A DNA stretch of 64,000 nt, taken from the NCBI GenBank assembly GCA_030549775.1, contig CM060180.1, forward strand, positions 26,741,590 through 26,805,589. Direction: 5' to 3'. The first letter of the stretch is position 1; each line of letters begins with the position of its first letter. Shown one piece after another: positions 37,080-50,110 of the stretch. The notes under the pieces are model-generated. The model was not told where the DNA came from. It saw nothing but the letters and a program-made list of their open reading frames with translations, and ran no database searches. Source of the stretch: Tamarix chinensis (taxonomy: Eukaryota; Streptophyta; Magnoliopsida; Caryophyllales; Tamaricaceae). The translations under genes were made by a program, and so were the position numbers.

Positions 37080-37600
37080 AGGTGTGTAGGGATCTTTGAT
37101 AGAAAACCAAGACCATGAAACGCTACTAGCTTCCTCAAGGAAAGGCTACAGGAGATTATTGCAGCTTGTAAGAAGCTTGGGATGTATGCTTACAGAGGAG
37201 ATTATCTACATCAATTGAACTTCAATGACAGAACACACATTCAAAGTGAATGTGGCCACATGAATCGCATGAGAAGTCGAAGCTAGAAGTGTCATGAGTA
37301 ATTATTTAGGATAGTAGATTCAGGAATTTGTTATGAGTATTAGGGTGGCAACATTGCAAAAGGCTAATATATAGGTAATTTTCTAGGGAATGAAGTTAGA
37401 AAAGGGCATGCATCTTGGCAAAGTTATCCTCAAAACTAATTTGATGATGGTGTTTGAACAAGTCATAGGGAAAATATTGGATTTCGGTCTAGAGTCTATC
37501 ACCATCGTAGAGATAAAGAAAGAGTTTGAAGTATGGCATGTATTCCATGAAGCAAATAGTTGTGTAATAATCCATCTCATATGGCTATGAGTTACCCCAT
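37080..37600 (+). mobile_element. LINE RNase H-like C-terminal fragment
   Basis: The plus strand reads FLKERLQEIIAACKKLGMYA near 37125 and, from 37390, KLEKGMHLGKVILKTNLMM and later VEIKKEFEVWHVFHEANSC. The last piece is the well-known end of the RVT_3/RNase H domain of plant LINEs (V.HV.REAN.CAD). It continues the fragment at 35935-36240. Several stops and frameshifts are present. Confidence 0.75.
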
Positions 37601-38160
37601 TTGGCATACATATGGTGCATTCCCTTCCCCAATGATAAAAGTTCAAAACAGGGATCTGGATAGCCATACACTAATACCAACCCAAAAATACTAACTACAA
37701 GCTTCACATCAGCTGAATTGGAAAATACATATGAAACAACAATTGATACATGCTCGTGGAAATAAATAGTGACCACACAAACAATAGTCAATACAAACAT
37801 ATTAAGTATCGAAAATCACTTCAATAGATAAGACATGTGTATCACATATAACTAAGCATAAGGTATAACAATACACAATATGTGTTAATAAGAAGTACTA
37901 CAAATGTAAATGTTATTCATGATACAATATACATAAAGGAAAGGCCATATTAGAATTCATATTTAACTTATCACACAACTTTGATTGATTAATCACATTG
38001 AGACCAATAATTCACTTGTATTGCTTTGACTCATCTTTACCCACATATAGGAAATAAGAGCCAACATCACTTTTACTTTCCACACCTCTTTCCCCACTTA
38101 TAGGAGATAAAACCTAAACAAGAATAAAAATACTTGTAGTAGCCACTAGTAAATTGCTAA
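37601..38160. other. Intergenic, no gene seen
   Basis: AT-rich sequence; the minus-strand frames at 37383-37800 run through LINE remnant or noise and carry no independent motif. Confidence 0.4.
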
Positions 38161-38162
38161 TC

Positions 38163-38637
38163 CTTAATAGTCCATTTGGATTGGAGCAAAAGGGAGTTAA
38201 TAGAAGTGAATCAATTAATTCACCCCATTTGGATACCATTTTTAATAATTCTACCTGGGTGAATCGAGGTTAATGTTTCACCTCCGATCACCTCGATTAA
38301 CCTCATTTTTATTAACCTCTGATTTCAAGGGTAACCGAGGTAAATGTGAAAGAATAAGCAAATTTTTGGCCTGATAGGACTAAAATACCCTTCAATAGGA
38401 CTTTATTTTTAATATAGGGGTATAAATGTCATTTTGTTTATTTTGTTAACCTTCATTCACCTCGATTTAAATAATAATTTTAAAACATTCACTCTAATTC
38501 ACCCAAGTTAGGTTAATATCATCCAAACAGCATTTTAAAACATTCGCTCCGATTTACCTCCATTCCCTTCACCTAGGTTAATTTTTAATGTTTACCCTCA
38601 CCTCAATTCACCCCAATCCAAACGAACCATAAGTATA
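38163..38637. mobile_element. MITE with terminal inverted repeats, about 0.47 kb
   Basis: The left end AGTCCATTTGGATTGGAG and the inverted right end (TGGTTCGTTTGGATTGGGG on the complementary strand) match over most of their length. Probable TTA/TAA target sites flank it (CTTAATAG on the left, CATAAGT on the right). The inside is rich in 'attcacct' and 'gaggttaat' words in both orientations, so the whole element can fold back. No coding frame is present. PIF/Harbinger (Tourist-like) is the likely class from the 3-bp target. Confidence 0.75.
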
Positions 38638-39339
38638 CTTACTCCTTATTAGCAAGTGGTTCAAATATACATATAGTTGTAACACCCTCATTTTCACAAC
38701 CAGAAATTTAATTTTATTTTTTAAAAGAGTTTGTGGAAGTTAAAACAAAATGGGGATCAAACTGTCATGTCAAACATGGAGTACATATAACCATTACCTA
38801 ACCCATATTAGGTACAAGGCTAAAATTGCTCTTATACCTCAAAGGATCTGGTGTTGTTGGCACCTAACCCAAGAAACATATAAGACTTACTTAATGGTGC
38901 ATCAGAGTATAAGAAAACTCTTTAAATAAGATAAATTAAAACAATAAATAGAGAAGCATCAAACGTTTAACATTACAACCAATGTCATGAAAACTGTGTA
39001 TCGAGAATTAGTGGAGTAAAATAATTGCAAGTATCTTATGCATGGAATAACATCACTCCTTCATGTACGACCTCATATAAATGGACCACATGCAAGATAA
39101 GGCTAGCTGCTCCAATAACGTGTCAGGATTGATGCAGCACCATGTAAGGCATTAATGCAGTTAAGTACTTAGTAAAATATAGCTCCAATGGGTGCTTAAA
39201 ACATAACTCATGCAATCGTATGCTTACAGACATCACATTTCCATATGCTTGCACTTTCAAGTAGCTTGGTGCAAATAACTAGCAATCTCTTAAATGGGTG
39301 CGCATGAAATGTATTACACACATCCAAAAGGAAATGTTA

Positions 39340-40450
39340 TGAACCATCTTTATAAGTCTAAATACTCTCATGTTTAATGCCCAACACGGTAATGGTAATT
39401 ATAAGTCTAAAGCCTTTCATGTTTAATGACCAACATGATCATCGTAATTATAAGTCCGAAGACTATTGTGTTTATTAACCAATACAATAACAGTAATTAT
39501 GTTGTGTTTAATGACAAACATGCAAATAAATATATTTGATGAGCTAAGAGGATTTCAAAGAAGATACCATACAAACTTTACTTAGTTTATTGTATGCATC
39601 AAACTACATTGTTAGCCCTCGATGTTTAACGACTAACAATCATTGATATTTATTTGTTGGATAATATAGCTAAAATTCTTTTAAAGGGGATACCACACCC
39701 ACTTTACTTAGTTTAGTGTGCACATCAAACTATGACGGTAGCCCTCAATGTTTAACAACTAACACACAATGATAATTATGATGTGTTTAACGATTAACAC
39801 GCAATGATTTTTATTTTATGGATACCAATGCTAAGAGGCTTTCAAAGGATATATCATACCCACCTTACTTAATTTAGTGTGTTATATCAAAAGAGGACAT
39901 CAAAACTAATAGGCTTTGAAGGGGATACCACACCCACCTTACTTGGTTTAATGCCTCCTCCAAATGAGCATTAATGGATAATACTAAATCATTCCATCCA
40001 AGCATTTATATATAACACCAAACAAAATAACTAGGCATTTATGGATAACACCAAACAAAACTAATTGATATCTATGGATAACATCAAACCAACTTTATTT
40101 GTCACTTAGAAATAAGACATTTATGGATAACACCAAATCAAACCAATTCAATATTTATGAATAACACCCAACCAAACTAATTTGACATTTATGAATAACA
40201 CCAAACTAAACCTACTAGACATTTATACATACAATGAACCAAAATAATTAGGAATTTATGGGCAACACCGAACCAACATAGCATAGCATTACATAAAGTA
40301 ACGTAGCAATCTAAATGGGTGTTTATAAATAACAACAAACTCCTATCATATATAAGATAATAAGTGCTTATAAATTACACCAAACTTTCACTAAAGGTGT
40401 TTATAGATGACACTAAACTTACACATAAGTGTTTGTAGGTGACCCCAGAC
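39340..40450. repeat. Tandem arrays inside element D
   Basis: Three consecutive kinds of repeat: a 49-50 bp unit around ATAAGTCTAAA...GTTTAATG(A/C)CCAACA...GTAATT (39353-39510); a longer unit of roughly 130 bp around GGGGATACCACACCCAC...TTACTTAGTTTAGTGTG (39540-39960); and a unit of about 40 bp around ATTTATGGATAACACCAAAC (39980-40440). They occupy the same relative place as the CCACCGGCTATAATAGTGG block in elements A and B. Confidence 0.75.
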
Positions 40451-43400
40451 TTAGCTTATAATGACGCTTGTTAAAATATCCCAAAGGAACCACTTTATAA
40501 CTTATAAATTAATCAAATGTATTAATAAGTATTGGGATATAATTCCTCTACAATCTTCTTGCATAGAAGCATACATTAAAAAAAATGAGGTGGCATATGT
40601 TGAAGCTTACAAGCTTATTCGCTACCCTAGTGTCTTCCTTATAGATGTGATCTATCATCAAGTCATTAAAGCTTGGTAGCAAGTCCCTACAATACAAGAT
40701 AATACCATAGCATGAGTGAGATTCTGCATATGAATATAAGAGTTGGACCACCATTAATGCACCACACTCAACGTGTGTTTTCCTAATCCCTATGGTTTTA
40801 GCTAGAAGTAAATGGTCTCTTAAAGCCTAGATCTCAACCATAATACTATTTATTTCTCCTATGTTTCTAGTGAAACCTCCAACCCATTTCCCTAAATGGT
40901 CCTCAAACCCTCCAACTCCTCATTTGAGAGTGTTGGCGGTAGTTGATCCATCCATGAAAAATTTACCCAATATTGATCTAAAGGTTTCCAACTAATTAGG
41001 ATTTCCTTTTTTGTATGACCATTTTGTGAGGAAACACCATCTTAATGCCCATCATGAAAGAATGTCATAGATATTATGGGTTTCTTTTTAATTGAAGGTA
41101 ATCTTCTTCTTTTTTTTGTTATGAATGACTCTTATTATGAAATTGAGCAGTCTTGCTTTCATGTCAGTATTGCTCGTCTTATTCTTTACACGAAAATTGA
41201 TAAATAAAGCAACATTTAACTAATGGGTTTACCTAAAATCTAACAACCCCATACTCTAATTAGCCAAAAATATGAAGCAACAAGAAGACTAGCAAAAATA
41301 GGGTTTACCAACCCAAGACACACTAATAAACAAACAAATATCTCTCAACCACGAGATACTATTATAGTGAGCTATTTCTAACCCAACAAAACACCCAAGT
41401 TTATATATATGCTCATGAGATAATTCTTATAAAACTATTCTTTTCAGTTTATAAAAACACTTCAAATTTATTACGAAACTACTCATTTTAATATATGAAA
41501 TTGCTCTAAGTTTTTAAAAGAATTACTCATTTCAGTTCAAAAAAACTCTAAGTATGGAATGAAACCACTCATTTAGTTTATGAAACTACTCTAGTTCAAG
41601 CGTATGAAACTATTATTCATTTTAAGTGTTATTTTCTTCATAACTATTCTAAGTCTAATAAAACAACTCATTTTATTAAGAAAAATACTCTAATATTTTA
41701 TATTTTTATTTTTTTTCTAAACCGCTCATTCTAGTTAATAAATTTCATTAAATGTTTGATCAAACTACTATTAGTATATAATGAGACTTCTAATTTTAGT
41801 TTATGATTATAATTTAATTATTATAGGTATTTAAATAATTTATAAGTTTCTAATAAAACAACTCATTCTATCAAAGAAAATGATCTTAAGTTTTTAATGA
41901 AATTATTCATTTCAATTTATCAAACTACCTTAAAAATCTAATGAAAATACTACTAGTTTATAATAAAGCTTATCATTTTATTTTATGTAACTATTATAAA
42001 TTTCAAATGAAAGTATTGAGTCTTGTTTACAAAAACCCTTTATATGTGGAATAAAACTAATTTTAAACGATGCCTACTATGGGATATCAACTAATGAATT
42101 TTCATTATTTTTTCTAGTCTATTTTTTTGATTTCATGAAAGTGAGAACTACTCTAATTTTATAATTAATCTGCTCATTTCAATCTATAAAACTACTCCAT
42201 ATTTATAATAAAAATACTTATTTCAATCTATGAAACTACTCATTTTATTATATTAAACTTTTCATTTATTATTTTTATAAAATTGCTCTAAGTTTTTGAT
42301 GAATGTATTCACTTTAGCCTATAACACTATATTTTAATTTCTGTTTATGAACTACTCTAACTTTTTATTTATTATTAAGCTACTTATTTTATTTTATGAA
42401 ACTATATATTCGTTGTAATTTTTGAAACTATTCTTTCTAATAAAATTGCACATTTTAACTTATAAAAACAACATTGGACATTATAATGAAACTCTTTAGC
42501 TCTTATATCTAATTTTCAAATGAACCTTTGATTCCATAATATCTCTGTATAGGGAGAAAGCATCTTAACTAGTATTTTTATGGATGGACCATGGCAGCTC
42601 TATTGAGCATTGTTTATGTAACATTTAAAATTTTACCACTAAAAAAATTTATTTTATGCGCTAGTATAATATCAAAATAGTTGGGTGTTACCATCATAAT
42701 TGGAAAAATTATGGTTTACAATACCATCCTTGCATCAATTTCAAGGAAAACTAATTAGAACATAAAACATGATAAATAGAAAACTAGAGGACCTTCCTAA
42801 ACTTAAACACGAGTTTGAAGATTAATGCTGAGTACAATATCAAATATATAAAAAGGGATCATATGAAACTAAAAGCCCAAAAAAACATCCGAGTAAAAAA
42901 TAATCATTGAATAATATGACTCTATGCCCAACCCTAATACATAATAGTCATTCCTCCACACATAGAGCATCATAAGTAGTAAAGTCATCCAATAAGTCAT
43001 CATCGAACTGTACAAAAGCATTCAGGCCCTCTACTCATGGGAACGAGCAACGCCCATAAAAGTAATGACAATGGATGATGAATAAGGTGATAATACAATC
43101 AATAAAGTGTACAATTACATAAGTCACATATATAACTCATTAGATGAAAAGCTTAAATATGTTATGATGTGCAGGAATAACTTAATCTAGATTTTCATCA
43201 ATAGATATCATCATCAACCATTTTTTTATTTATATCGAGATCAGGAACCTACTTTTTTAATCTGACAAAACAGACTATTACACTTCCAAGAACAAAATGT
43301 TACTGGATACTATTATTAAGCCAGTGGAGCAAACTTCCACACCTCGATTCTAACTCATGCGATCTTTCACTTTAAGTGATTAATATCTTATTCATGGTTA

Positions 43401-44559
43401 TTTATATCAAGGTCACCATGTAGACATAGCCACATAGGTATAGATATTCAAGATACATAATCCAACTTAATATAATCATCTAAAACACATATAACATAAC
43501 AATGTGAGGTTCAGAACATTCCCCGATGAAAAAGCCACATTTTCCATAAGAAACCATAATTTCATGTTATAAGCATGTCGTCTTTTATAATGATCATCGA
43601 TCCAAAAAATTTAGCACATCTTCCTCAAATATTATCATTATCAATACATATTAAAAATAAGGTTTAACTCTAATGTCTTACATATGTGACAACAATCATA
43701 TCTCTAGAGTAGCTATTTATAAACCCTAAGAACCATAATTTCACGCGTTAGGTATAAATTTTCTCATAAGACTCATATAATCACCAAATTCAATACACAT
43801 TCATAAAATGTTGATACTAACAGCATATCTAAAAATAAAAGTCTAACTTCAGCGTCTTATGTATACAATAATAACACCGCCTTTAGGGTTATTATTCCCA
43901 AATTAAGTAATTTTCTCATTTTATCTGAAATTAGGCCATTCATAATTACTTTAACCAATTCACATGATTTCATTGACATATTTTAAACCATTTAACACAT
44001 TAAAATACAATTTTTTTTATATCAAACCCATATTGACCAAATTACCCTTAAGAATAGCCAAATGCCCTTATTTCACAAAATTCTTATATTTCCAATATTA
44101 TTATTCTCCAACCCTCATTTTATTACATCACGATAAATATTACATATATTCATTACCTACTTATCATAATTACTCAAACCCACGTAGATTACTACATATT
44201 ATACTAATTCGATTAGGTTTTAGAATATAAGAATTAAAACGACCATATTGTATAAGCACATACATTCTCATCTTACTCGTTTTCCATCATATGATACCAC
44301 ATTATCGCATAATAACATTAACAACATAATCATAAAACACATGATAATACAACAACCATACATAACATTTTGCAGAACTCTAACTACCATTTGTATCATT
44401 AACGAAAAGGACACCGGCCTCTAAACACGTATAACCCTATCCCGCCTCCTCCAAGACCTTTGTAAATTCACCTAAGAAACAAGGGGAAAACACAATTATA
44501 ACTTAGGTATATAACTAAGGAAATTATAAGGTAAAGAAGGATGAAATGGAGTAAAAATT

Positions 44560-45260
44560 GAATTAAGGCTCGAAGGTGCAACACTAGAACTTTGTGCAGG
44601 AAGGGGGGAGGAACGACAACTAATGTTGTAGCAAGGGGTAGCAATGGAACTAGTTTCCATTGCTAAGGGGGTGAAATAGTGATGGGGGACATTGCTTGAG
44701 GGGGAAGAATAGAAGTGGAGGCCAAAGGTGATGAGTGAGGAACAATGAGTATGGTCGAAGGTTGGAGGGTGGCAACAGTGATGGAAGCTAGTGATAAAGA
44801 GGGAGGAACAACAAGGAGGGTTAAAGGAAAGGGGAAATAAATGGTGGAGGGTGACGTTGTTGGGTTAGTGTGGTGTTTATGGCACTGGCGAGAAGAAAGA
44901 AGGGAAAAAGGAAATATCCCTCTCGATTGTTATTGCTCGTCGAGAAAAATGGAGGAGAGTTTGGAGTTGGTTGGGAATTAAATGAGACTTAGCTCAAGAG
45001 GGTGTATATATATAAGTTCGTGTTGAAGAATAGTAGAGAGAAATAATCAAAATTGAAGCACTATTGGGGATAAGTTTTTCAATAGAAAAATTCAATGCCC
45101 AATGTGGGAGTCGATTGTTGTGATGATGAGAGTAGGAGAGGTAGGTTCAGGTATAGCAGCATGGTAGAAGGAAAATGGTTGGGAGAGAGAGTAAAACACA
45201 CCGAAAGAAAAGGAACTTGGGAAGGAGGATAAAGAAAAGGGAAAAGAAAAGGAAGAAAGG
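44560..45260 (-). repeat. Purine-rich tract of element D
   Basis: A G/A-rich plus strand with GGAGG, GGGGGA and AAGGAA words, equal to a pyrimidine-rich leader on the minus strand, as in the related LTRs. The 62-codon plus frame at 45175-45363 is low-complexity Lys/Arg and is not a gene. Confidence 0.6.
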
Positions 45261-46435
45261 GAAACTATGTTTTGGGTTAGGATTAGAGTTGGATCAAAAT
45301 AATTTAGATTATGAAATTAGGGTGAAACTAATTATCAACCGTCTAGGGTTAGGTTTAAGTTAAAAATATTAATGACCCAAAATAAAGATTAGAATTATAT
45401 TAAAAATTAAGATTAAGAAATTAGGATAAAGTAGAATTATTAATTTTTTGAGATTAAAATTAGGTTAAAATTTTAATACTTGGGATTAAAATTAGATAAA
45501 ATTCTATGTATTATAGTCTAAATCCCCTTTGTTTCTCCTTTTCATTGATATAGAGAGAGTAAGTGAAATGCCCTGAAAATTCGAATTTTAAAAATTATAG
45601 TTAAATAATATTTTATTAGGGAAATTAATTAATTAAATTATTTTTATTAAAATAAAAAGGAATTAATTAGGAAAAATCAAGAAGAAAATTTATAAATATT
45701 TTAATTAGGAAGGAATTTGGGTATTTTAACTAATTAAGTATTTTATTTTGAAAATTGATTAAATAAATTATTTTATTTAAAATAAGAAGGATAAAATAGT
45801 TTCAAATTAATAGAAATTTTATAAATAATTTAATTGGAGAAAATTAGAGTGATTTGCTAATTAAAATGGAATTTATGAAAAATCTTTCAAAAACCTTAAA
45901 TTAGTCCAAAAAGGAATTTAAATATTATTATTTTTAAATATCACAACTATCATAATTAATGTAATTAACCCAACCCATTATTTTTATTTTTTCCTTTTCT
46001 TTCTTCCTTCAGCTAGGGTCGTTCCTCCTCCTTCCCGCGACCCATTCTTCCTTTTTTTCTTTTCTTTTTCTTGCGGCAGCTAGAGCACCGCATTGTCCCT
46101 CCTTTTCCCTAACAATGTTGCGTTTCATTTAATTTCACCCCCTAACCCGCCAACCGACCCGATTCCTTTCTTTTTCTTTCTTTTCTTTTCTTCTAGACCG
46201 CTAGTCCACGTCATCTCCTTCTTCCTCCGTTTTGCTTCTCCCTCTTTTCTGCTGACTCGTCGACCATTTCACCCAACCAACTCTTCCCCTTTTCGCGCGA
46301 TCCCCTCTCTCTTTCCTACGCTCAACCCTTACCACGATTTTGAATTTTTTCGGCCAACCTCGTTGTCGATGAGCCCGAACCAACCTGCCTTATTCCCATG
46401 CCAACCCACAGAACACTAACCTCTCATCTAAGATC

Positions 46436-46443
46436 TATAAATA
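46436..46443 (+). promoter_or_regulatory. TATA box of LTR element A
   Basis: TATAAATA in the context AGATC-TATAAATA-CCCCTCA, downstream of a C/T-rich region and about 870 bp inside the LTR. The LTR transcript should start roughly 30 bp further on; this is inferred from position. Confidence 0.55.
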
Positions 46444-47039
46444 CCCCTCATTAGCTTGATCTTGGGACTTTTTCCTGTAGCCCAGAATTTTCTGACCTTG
46501 CCACTACCGCCCCTTCAGACGCCATTTTCACCGCCGCCGCCCGTTCTGGCCACCCGAGTACTCCCTGCACTGCCCTCTAACTAACCAAACCAACCATACC
46601 CCTTGATTCTTCCTGCACAAGCCACCCCGACTGTGTAAAGCTTCTTCCCCGATCAGCCTTCCTTTTCATCTCTACCGCCCTTCGAACCACCATTAGCCAC
46701 CACTTCCGGCACTTCCACCACTCCCTACACCTCCCAACCTGTTCTGCAGACCACCCTCTACCTTCCCCTACCTTTATTTTTCTCTTTCTCCCTCTCCTCC
46801 TCTCTTTCTCTTCTTCTTATCCATTCGGCCACCACCACCGCCGTCGTGCGCCGCCACCCTCATTCTCTTCCTCTCCTTCTAGACAACCATAACTACCCTT
46901 ACTTCCACCCTCTTTCTCTTTCTCTTTTTCCCAGTATCCAACTTTTTTCATTTTCTTCACTTTTTCCGACCGCCACCAGTGTCGTGCACCACTGCAGGCG
47001 CTGCTTGTCACCAGCAGCCCAAGGTTAAACCCTAGACCC

Positions 47040-47217
47040 TCTCAACCCTTTTTCATATTTTTACAAGCTTTATTTTATTTTATTTCATTTACTCAAAATA
47101 TATTACTATTATTATTGTTGTTATTATTATTATTTTTTTTATTTTTATTTTTATTTATATTGAGGGCTGAAGCCCTATTATATTTTTAATTCAATTTTAT
47201 TATTATTATTATTATTA

Positions 47218-47285
<68 letters not shown>

Positions 47286-47441
47286 TTATCTATATTATTA
47301 ATATTAACTTGTTATTATTATTATTATTATTGCTACTACTACTACTACTATTTTGAAATTATTATTATTATTATTCCATTATTATTATTACAACTATTTT
47401 ACTATTAGTGTTGCTATTATTATTATTAGTGTTATGTAATG

Positions 47442-47477
<36 letters not shown>

Positions 47478-47771
47478 GATTGTATTATTATTCTTATAGG
47501 AATGAAACCCTATTGTGCCTATTTTGAATTGTAGTAGTAGTATTAGTCTCATTATTATTAATATTATTAATATTTTTATCATTAGCATTTATTATTATTA
47601 TTAGTGTTATTATTATTATTATTATTATTATTTATTAAGTTTATTATTATTTAATGTAGGGTCGAAACCCTACTTCATTTTATCTTTGATTATTATTATT
47701 ATTACCATTATGATTACTATTATTGTTGCAATATTATTATAGTTTTTATTATTATTATTATTATTACTATT

Positions 47772-47805
<34 letters not shown>

Positions 47806-48160
47806 GTTTTATTATTAATTTTACTAATGTTACTATTAGTATCATTTTGGTGAAGGGTCGAAGCCCTTATTCCGCCATTTATTTCGAATCATATTATTAT
47901 TATTATTAGTATTAGTATTTTTAGTATGATTATTGTTACTATTATTCTTATTCTTATTAATATTATCATTCTTATTATTTTTAGCATCTTTGTTATTTTT
48001 TTTTAATATCATATTATTAGGGTAAACTCTTCAACCGTATATTATCAACTTTTATAATATTACTATTATTTCTTATATCTTTAGCAAGCTAGTAATTAGT
48101 TAATGTTATTATTATTAATGTGTTATTATTTTATTAAAAACCTAGTCTTAGAATAAATTA
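47040..48160. repeat. Compound (ATT)n / (ACT)n microsatellite field
   Basis: More than 1 kb dominated by TTA/ATT triplets, with a long perfect (TAC)n run at about 47218-47285. Short phrases of the form '(G/C)(G/A)GNGN(C/T)GAAGCCCTA' (47164, 47660, 47857) recur about every 200-500 bp, so the field looks like an ancestral tandem repeat in which the triplets expanded. Confidence 0.9.
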
Positions 48161-48639
48161 ATAAGTAATAGTATTTTTGGTAGAAAGGAATCTAATTGTA
48201 GTTTTTTCTTCATATAGGTGAGACCAGTCAAAGCCCTAAGGAGGGTAGGAGCGTGATCCAAGACCGGTGTCATTTTAGGTTAGGGTGTTACTAAGGCCTA
48301 TTGTGTGTTGATGTGCATTATATGCTTTGTATGTTATGCATCCTATGTTTATTACTGTAATTATTTCGTATGTAGTATGACGTGGAGTTCAAGCATGTTA
48401 TTGTGTTGTTATATGGCATGTGTATTATGTATATATGATGAAATATTGTGGTATGTGATGATTGGTTTGTGACCCTTTAGACATGCATATGAGGATGTAT
48501 AAAAGAGATATTGTGTGGGAAAAAGGTTGAAAATGGAAAATGGAAAAGAAGTTGACCAAGAGGGGGGTAAGTTGACAGTAAGTTGACCAAAGGATGTGAG
48601 TTGACCTAAGTATTTTAATGATCCATGAGTGGAAGAATA

Positions 48640-49135
48640 AAATAGGGACTTTAAATAAAATAAAAGAGTGGGTGAATCTATAGTTGTGCATGGGAGAGTC
48701 TAATTTATGGGTTTGTATGGAAGAATCTAATTTATGGTTTTGCATTGTTTTGTGTGAGAGAATTTAATCTATAGTGTTATATGGGAGAGTCTAATTTATG
48801 GGTTTGCACGGGAGAATTTAATCTATATTTTGTATGGATTGAATTTAGGATTTTGTATGGAGAAACATTGGGTTTTGTGTGGATTAAATTTAGGGTTTTG
48901 TATGAAGGAATCTTGAGTTTTGTATGAAAGAATTTAGGGTTTTGTATGGATGGACTTAAGGTTTTGCATAGTAGATTTTATGATGTTGTATGGGAGGATC
49001 TAATATAGGGTTTTGTATGGATTGAATTTAAAGTTTTGTATGGAGAAATCAAGGGTTTTGCATGGATGGATCTAGGGTTTGCATGGTTGAATCTAGGGTT
49101 TCACGTGGGGGCTTAGGGTTTGCATGAACAGTTTG
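48640..49135 (+). repeat. Tandem array of about 25-40 bp units, TAGGGTTTTGTATGG
   Basis: At least fifteen irregular copies of (T/A)(A/T)GGGTTT(T)GTATGG(A/G)(A/T)GAATTTA. The reverse complement recurs in element B around 59960-60020 (ATGCAAACCCTAG), so the array is part of the shared LTR design. Its TAGGGTTT words resemble the plant telomere repeat but are not in perfect tandem. Confidence 0.8.
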
Positions 49136-49749
49136 AAAGGTTGCATGGGATGTGTAAAGTCTGCATGGGAGTAAAATTTACGTATAAAATGTTGATTTGG
49201 GATGTGAGGAAGGTAATGTAAGTGTTGTTTGGGTGTTTGAACACTTTGGATGAAAAATAGTACGTAGAGCAATATAAGGGTACGTAGGAGACCAAGCTAA
49301 GGTTTGTGTGGACAATTAGGATTTGGTGTGGCTACTTAGGATTTTTGTGGTATCATGTGTATTTGGTGATTAAAGTGTAATTATGAGGGTGGAATTTATG
49401 AGTTGTAATATGTGGAGTGTTAAAAATAATTTGGGTTGTGTGAGGTGGAGTAGGATGGACCACGTAGGCCTAAATGAGGGTTTCTGGGAAAAACCCTAGA
49501 GTAAGGAAATAAGTGGACTTGGAGGTGTGTAGTAGTGAGTTTTGACCCACATATTTCGGTGTTGGAGTTCTAGTGTGAGTTTGAGTATAGAGGAGGGGTT
49601 GTTGGACAAGATAGGAGGTGTAGGGTTGTCATGATGTGGTCCGAGTCGGTTGGAAGGATAAGTGTAAAGGGAGTGATTCATGCATGTCTAGGGTGAAAGT
49701 TTCTGAATAAGATACCGTAATACATTAATCATTTAAAGTGGAATATTAT

Positions 49750-50110
49750 TGAGCTGGACCCAGACCGATGGACCGACGAATAATAGTGATTAGGGTTTGA
49801 TGTCCTATACGTGACCGGTCCACCGGTAATAATAGTGGTCAGGCTTTGTACCTGTGCGTTTTTGGTCCACCGGCTATAATAGTTGGGGAATCCGTGCTCA
49901 ACAAAACTGAACATATTTGTGCTAAGATATGGGAAAAACACTAAATACTTAAAGTGGAACACCGTGCGAGAAAGGGGTCAGACCGGTCCACCGGCAAACA
50001 ATAGTGGTCAGGAGCTTTATGCCCTGTGTGTTTCCGGTCCACCGACTATAATAGTGGTCAGGAGTTATGTGCCCTGTATGTATCCAATCCACCGGCTATA
50101 ATAGTGAGGT
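49750..50110 (+). repeat. Subrepeat block of element A: CCACCGGCTATAATAGTGG, about 52 bp unit
   Basis: Six units begin near 49760, 49813, 49864, 49981, 50035 and 50085, in two groups of three. Each contains GGTCCACCGGCTATAATAGT with slight variation, and most continue GGTCAGG...CC(C)TGT.TGT. A spacer of about 65 bp with CTTAAAGTGGAACACC separates the groups. ACCGGTCCACCGGT-like units are partly palindromic. Confidence 0.9.

Larger units (their letters stand above)
38678..45490 (-). mobile_element. Long LTR-type element D, diverged
   Basis: It starts with TGTAACACCCTCATTTTCAC (plus strand at 38678), the terminal motif shared with the complete LTRs at 45564 and 58440. On its right side the sequence decays into CTTGGGATTA (45480-45488), which aligns with the CGGGGGATTACA end of element B. 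Inside are short tandem arrays (39340-40450), long AT-rich text and a purine-rich tract (44560-45260), in the order expected for this family read on the minus strand. No gag-pol motifs were seen. Ends are less certain than in A and B, and the target duplication is not convincing. Confidence 0.6.

Noticed and set aside
48640..49135. TAGGGTTT words as an interstitial telomere repeat
   Set aside because: The units are long and irregular with TGTATGG spacers, not the 7-bp plant telomere repeat in tandem.
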